The notes under the pieces: generated by a model
The model's database searches: none
The model's input: only the letters and a program-made list of their open reading frames with translations
What the model was told of the DNA's origin: nothing
NCBI RefSeq assembly: GCF_041381155.1
Contig: NC_091134.1
Location: 34,787,540 to 34,851,539 of the forward strand
DNA: 64,000 nt
Direction: 5' to 3'
Origin: Argopecten irradians
Lineage: Eukaryota; Mollusca; Bivalvia; Pectinida; Pectinidae
Part shown: piece after piece, positions 58,490 through 64,000 of the stretch
Numbering within the stretch: position 1 is the stretch's first letter
Layout of the letters: each line of letters opens with the position of its first letter
Program-made: the position numbers and the translations under genes

Positions 58490-61400
58490 GTACCTAGCGT
58501 GATTCACCCTCTTGTGTAGCTAATGTGATCCAATATATCCTCATATGTACCTAGTGTGATGTTCACCCTCTTGTGTAGCTAATGTGATCCAATATATCCT
58601 CTATATGATTCCCTCTTGTGTAGCTAATGTGATCCAATATATCCTCATATGTACCTAGTGTGATGTTCGCCCTCTTGTGTAGCTAATGTGATCCAATATA
58701 TCCTCATATGTACCATAGTGTGATGTTCACCCTCTTGTGTAGCTAATGTGACCCAATATATCCTCATATGTACCTAGTGTGATGTTCCCTCTGTGTAGCT
58801 AATGTGATCCAATATATCCTCATATGTACCTAGTGTGATGTTCACCCTCTTGTGTAGCTAATGTGATCCAATATATCCTCATATGTACCTAGTGTGATGT
58901 TCACCCCTCTTGTGTAGCTAATGTGATCCAATATATCCTCATATGTACCTAGTGTGATGTTCACCCTCTTGTGTAGCTAATGTGATCCAATATATCCTCA
59001 TATGTACCTAGTGTGATGTTCACCCTCTTGTGTAGCTAATGTGATCCAATATATCCTCATATGTACCTAGTGTGATGTTCACCCTCTTGTGTGTAGCTAA
59101 TGTGATCCAATATATCCTCATATGTACCTAGTGTGATGTTCGCCCTCTTGTGTAGCTAATGTGATCCAATATATCCTCATATGTACCTAGTGTGATGTTC
59201 ACCCTCTTGTGTAGCTAATGTGATCCAATATATCCTCATATGTACCTAGTGTGATGTTCACCCTCTTGTGTAGCTAATGTGATCCAATATATCCTCATAT
59301 GTACCTAGTGTGATGTTCACCCTCTTGTGTAGCTAATGTGATCCAATATATCCTCATATGTACCTAGTGTGATGTTCACCCTCTTGTGTAGCTAATGTGA
59401 TCCAATATATCCTCATATGTACCTAGTGTGATGTTACCCTCTTGTGTAGCTAATGTGATCCAATATATCCTCATATGTACCTAGTGTGATGTTCACCCTC
59501 TTGTGTAGCTAATGTGATCCAATATATCCTCATATGTACCTAGTGTGATGTTCACCCTCTTGTGTAGCTAATGTGACCCAATATATCCTCATATGTACCT
59601 AGTGTGATGTTCACCCTCTTGTGTAGCTAATGTGATCCAATATATCCTCATATGTACCTAGTGTGATGTTCACCCTCTTGTGTAGCTAATGTGATCCAAT
59701 ATATCCTCATATGTACCTAGTGTGATGTTCACCCTCTTGTGTAGCTAATGTGACCCAATATATCCTCATATGTACCTAGTGTGATGTTCACCCTCTTGTG
59801 TAGCTAATGTGATCCAATATATCCTCATATGTACCTAGTGTGATGTTCACCCTCTTGTGTAGCTAATGTGATCCAATATATCCTCATATGTACCTAGTGT
59901 GATGTTCACCCTCTTGTGTAGCTAATGTGATCCAATATATCCTCATATGTACCTGTGTGATGTTCACCCTCTTGTGTAGCTAATGTGATCCAATATATCC
60001 TCATATGTACCTAGTGTGATGTTCACCCTCTTGTGTAGCTAATGTGATCCAATATACTCCTCATATGTACCTAGTGTGATGTTCACCCTCTTGTGTAGCT
60101 AATGTGATCCAATATATCCTCATATGTACCTAGTGTGATGTTCACCCTCTTGTGTAGCTAATGTGATCCAATATATCCTCATATGTACCTAGTGTGATGT
60201 TCGCCCTCTTGTGTAGCTAATGTGATCCAATATATCCTCATATGTACCTAGTGTGATGTTCACCCTCTTGTGTAGCTAATGTGATCCAATATATCCTCAT
60301 ATGTACCTAGTGTGATGTTCACCCTCTTGTGTAGCTAATGTGATCCAATATATCCTCATATGTACCTAGTGTGATGTTCACCCTCTTGTGTAGCTAATGT
60401 GATCCAATATATCCTCATATGTACCTAGTGTGATGTTCACCCTCTTGTGTAGCTAATGTGTGACCAATATATCCTCATATGTACCTAGTGTGATGTTCAC
60501 CCTCTTGTGTAGCTAATGTGATCCAATATATCCTCATATGTACCTAGTGTGATGTTCACCCTCTTGTGTAGCTAATGTGATCCAATATATCCTCATATGT
60601 ACCTAGTGTGATGTTTGCCCTCTTGTGTAGCTAATGTGATCCAATATATCCTCATATGTACCTAGTGTGATGTTCACCCTCTTGTGTAGCTAATGTGACC
60701 CAATATATCCTCATATGTACCTAGTGTGATGTTCACCCTCTTGTGTAGCTAATGTGACCCAATATATCCTCATATGTACCTAGTGTGATGTTCACCCTCT
60801 TGTGTAGCTAATGTGATCCAATATATCCTCATATGTACCTAGTGTGATGTTCACCCTCTTGTGTAGCTAATGTGATCCAATATATCCTCATATGTACCTA
60901 GTGTGATGTTCACCCTCTTGTGTAGCTAATGTGATTCAATATATCCTCATATGTACCTAGTGTGATGTTCACCCTCTTGTGTAGCTAATGTGATCCAATA
61001 TATCCTCATATGTACCTAGTGTGATGTTCACCCTCTTGTGTAGCTAATGTGATCCAATATATCCTCATATGTACCTAGTGTGTGTTCACTCATTTACCTA
61101 GTGTGTTCCCTTTGTGTAGCTAATGTGACCAATATATCCTCATATTACCTGTGATGTTCACCCTCTTGTGTAGCTAATGTGACCAATATATCTCATATGT
61201 ACCTAGTGTGATGTTCACCCTCTTGTGTAGCTAATGTGATCCAATATATCCTCATATGTACCTAGTGTGATGTTCACCCTCTTGTGTAGCTAATGTGATC
61301 CAATATATCCTCATATGTACCTAGTGTGATGTTCCCCTCTTGTGTAGCTAATGTGACCAATATATCCTCATATGTACCTAGTGTGATGTTCACCCTCTTG

Positions 61401-62135
61401 TGTAGCTAATGTGATCCAATATATCCTCATATGTACCTAGTGTGATGTTCACCCTCTTGTGTAGCTAATGTGATCCAATATATCCTCATATGTACCTAGT
61501 GTGATGTTCACCCTCTTGTGTAGCTAATGTGATCCAATATATCCTCATATGTACCTAGTGTGATGTTCACCCTCTTGTGTAGCTAATGTGATCCAATATA
61601 TCCTCATATGTACCTAGTGTGATGTTCACCCTCTTGTGTAGCTAATGTGATCCAATATATCCTCATATGTACCTAGTGTGATGTTCACCCTCTTGTGTAG
61701 CTAATGTGATCCAATATATCCTCATATGTACCTAGTGTGATGTTCGCCCTCTTGTGTAGCTAATGTGACCCAATATATCCTCATATGTACCTAGTGTGAT
61801 GTTCACCCTCTTGTGTAGCTAATGTGATCCAATATATCCTCATATGTACCTCGTAGTTCCTCATATGTACCTAGTGTGATGTTCACCCTCTTGTGTAGCT
61901 AATGTGATCCAATATATCCTCATATGTACCTAGTGTGATGTTTGCCCTCTTGTGTAGCTAATGTGACCCAATATATCCTCATATGTACCTAGTGTGATGT
62001 TTGCCCTCTTGTGTAGCTAATGTGATCCAATATATCCTCATATGTACCTAGTGTGATGTTCACCATCTTGTGTCTCTAATGTGACCCAATATATCCTCTC
62101 TAAAGTGACCCAATATATCCTCATATGTACCTAGT
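58490..62135 (+). repeat. Satellite array 2, homogeneous 59-bp unit
   Basis: Roughly 60 head-to-tail copies of a 59-bp unit with the blocks TGATGTTCACCCTCTTGTGT, AGCTAATGTGATCC and AATATATCCTCATATGTACC. Most copies are identical. Recurrent variants are GATCC to GACCC and GTTCACC to GTTCGCC or GTTTGCC; disrupted copies cluster near 58600, 61080-61200 and 61850. The first half resembles the 28-bp unit of array 1. Confidence 0.95.
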
Positions 62136-64000
62136 GGTTTAACCTAATATATATACTCTTGCGTAGCTAGTGGGATGCCCACCCATTTATATATAGATGA
62201 TGGGTAGCTATATCAGCACTTCCCTTTATTAATTGTTTGTCACCTTTGACATAAAATCCTCTGTCCAATTTTTAATGATTAATGCCGTCCCTCGAGACAA
62301 ATAACTACCTTGGTGATTGATGTAATTACACTTCCCAAGTAGATCCCTATCTGATGGCATGACATGATTGTATTGATTCATTGTATAACAGCCAATTTCA
62401 CCTTACTGTAAGGTGACCCATGACATGTTATATACAATATTAATTGGCCAGCCCCTTACACACCTACACACACAATAAATGCCAACCGTTTGTTGTGGTG
62501 ATTTTCTCTGTTGTTTCTTACTATAATCTTAGCTGACCTAGTCGTTATTCGAAAATTCGGATAAGGAATTCACCCAATACATAGTCCCAGGAGACGATAT
62601 CTCAAGCATTCAGGTAAAAGTGAATAGAGAACTAGATAAAAGCCTCTCTGAATAAAAATATGAGATAAATTCCCTTTTTGTGACCTCAAGTGTGCTGTGG
62701 GATATTGATACCGGGGGAAGAAAAAGGCTTTAGTTGCCAAAACAGCAAAGCTGAATAAAGAATTTTTTGGTTTTAAGACATACCAATATAAAAGAATATT
62801 GGGACACAAAATAAAATGACAGTATGATTGATTATGATTTAATAAAGGGAGGTCAAATGTTTGTATTACAAACTACATGTAGATAAAAGATGTGTGAACC
62901 CTGTGAGATGAAAAAATATCAATGTGCAACGTGTGTTTAAAACCAAACAAAATTATATACCAAAAATATCACTCAACAAACCCTATCCCAGACTCCTGAT
63001 ACAAAAATAAATATACTTTGAAGAAAACAAAGGGTTGCTATTGGACACATTACCAGTTGCTATTGGACACATTACCCCTGACCTCAATAAGAAGAAGTAG
63101 AAAATGGAGTGGCATTATTGGACACTTCATCATGAACAGCTTCAATAGCAGTCAAACCAGTGTGAAAGCAAAATTTTACTATTAGACATTTCACCAGACA
63201 AATCCTTAGCCCTTAGCCTCTAAAAATTGAAAAGTGGAAAAATAGATATAGATATGAAAAATAGATATAGATATGGAAAATATATTAAAGATATATGGCT
63301 TTGATTGATTAGTAAATGCTATCTCAGGTATGAAAGGAAAAGAAATGGGAAATCGGCTCATAACACAGTTACTTAAGATGTTCAGTCCACAATCCATAGA
63401 AATACAAGTATTGTGTAGAGCAAACCTGTCTGTTTAAAAATATGAAAATGAATATGAAACATAAACAATATGATCTTTTTATATATCAAAACAATGAGAA
63501 AATCATAACATTGCATTATTTATTTTGGAATAATATGATTTGTTTATCATTAAAATGCTATTCAAGTTGCTGGATTCTTAAACACTAACAGGTTACAGAA
63601 AGTCCTGAAACATATTGAATCACTCACTGTTAATGAAAACTCAGAAGAACAGACAAACCACAACATCACACAACTTCTATTAAAAAAAATAAATAAAGAA
63701 ACATAAAGAGACAAAATTTCATTCAAACAGCTACAAATTTTGATCCCTTCATTTGTTTAAGAAACTTCACAAGGATTTACTAGTAGGGAAATTCATACTC
63801 ATAATGTGCATGTATCAAACAGAGGCATGCATTAAGATTTACATGTACATGTATAGAAACCCTTCCCTCTATCAATAAGTTAGCACTGCAGTCCCTGACA
63901 ACAAGAATAAATGTGCAGCTGTATAATACATTGAACTACACAGGTATTCATTAGGTATTTGGTACTATTCTGCTATCACTCTATCATAAACTTTGATAGT
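62136..64000. other. Right end of window, no gene seen; 21-bp direct repeat at 63034-63076
   Basis: AT-rich. GTTGCTATTGGACACATTAC occurs twice in direct succession (63034-63054 and 63056-63076), and weaker relatives of the TATTGGACAC motif follow at 63115 and 63180. A small tandem duplication of AAAATAGATATAGATATG lies near 63238-63275. No exon identified. Confidence 0.4.

Noticed and set aside
56450-62135. CRISPR-like array
   Set aside because: Units are contiguous without unique spacers, in animal DNA. It is a satellite.

Overview
The window is animal genomic DNA, most likely from a mollusc and probably a bivalve. The genes are intron-rich with GT-AG borders, and the DNA between them is AT-rich. 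It is packed with repeat types common in bivalves: tRNA-headed SINEs, short inverted-repeat elements, and hairpin-ended elements with minisatellite cores and CGTC-rich tracts. Nothing points to a bacterium or virus. Identities come from reading translations against remembered protein families; no search was run.

Layout. 1-5 kb: the last two coding exons of a plus-strand membrane protein I do not recognise, with a nested stack of DNA transposons in the intron before them. 5.4-7.1 kb: hairpin-ended repeats. 8.1-16.25 kb: a complete minus-strand MIX23 (CCDC58) gene in five coding exons. Its introns hold a 5'-truncated Tx1/L1-like LINE, two short inverted-repeat elements and two hairpin-ended minisatellite elements. 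16.25-16.48 kb: a probable shared head-to-head promoter. 16.4-32.3 kb: a complete plus-strand importin-alpha gene of the KPNA1/5/6 class, 13 coding exons and 534 aa. Its introns carry a 1.8-kb fold-back structure and a triple-nested repeat cluster. 32.3-41.2 kb: no protein gene seen. 41.2-42.2 kb: the two last exons of a second, decayed CCDC81 copy. 43.2-45 kb: a LINE fragment split by a hairpin-ended element. 47.8-54.5 kb: a minus-strand CCDC81 gene in ten exons, apparently without its usual HU domains. 56.45-62.1 kb: two adjacent satellite arrays, a degenerate 28-bp array followed by a homogeneous 59-bp array. The last 1.9 kb holds no gene I can support.

The host genes are ordinary: mitochondrial intermembrane-space protein MIX23, a nuclear import adaptor, and a centrosome/cilium-associated coiled-coil protein. 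They do not form a pathway. The unusual content is the repeat fraction. At least eight elements share one plan: a 5' hairpin, a CGTC-rich tract, a minisatellite core with units of 146 to about 177 bp, and a 3' hairpin followed by TCTTGTT. This fits non-autonomous Helentron-like rolling-circle elements. In two of them every core unit carries an inverted pair of YY1-type AAGATGGC motifs.
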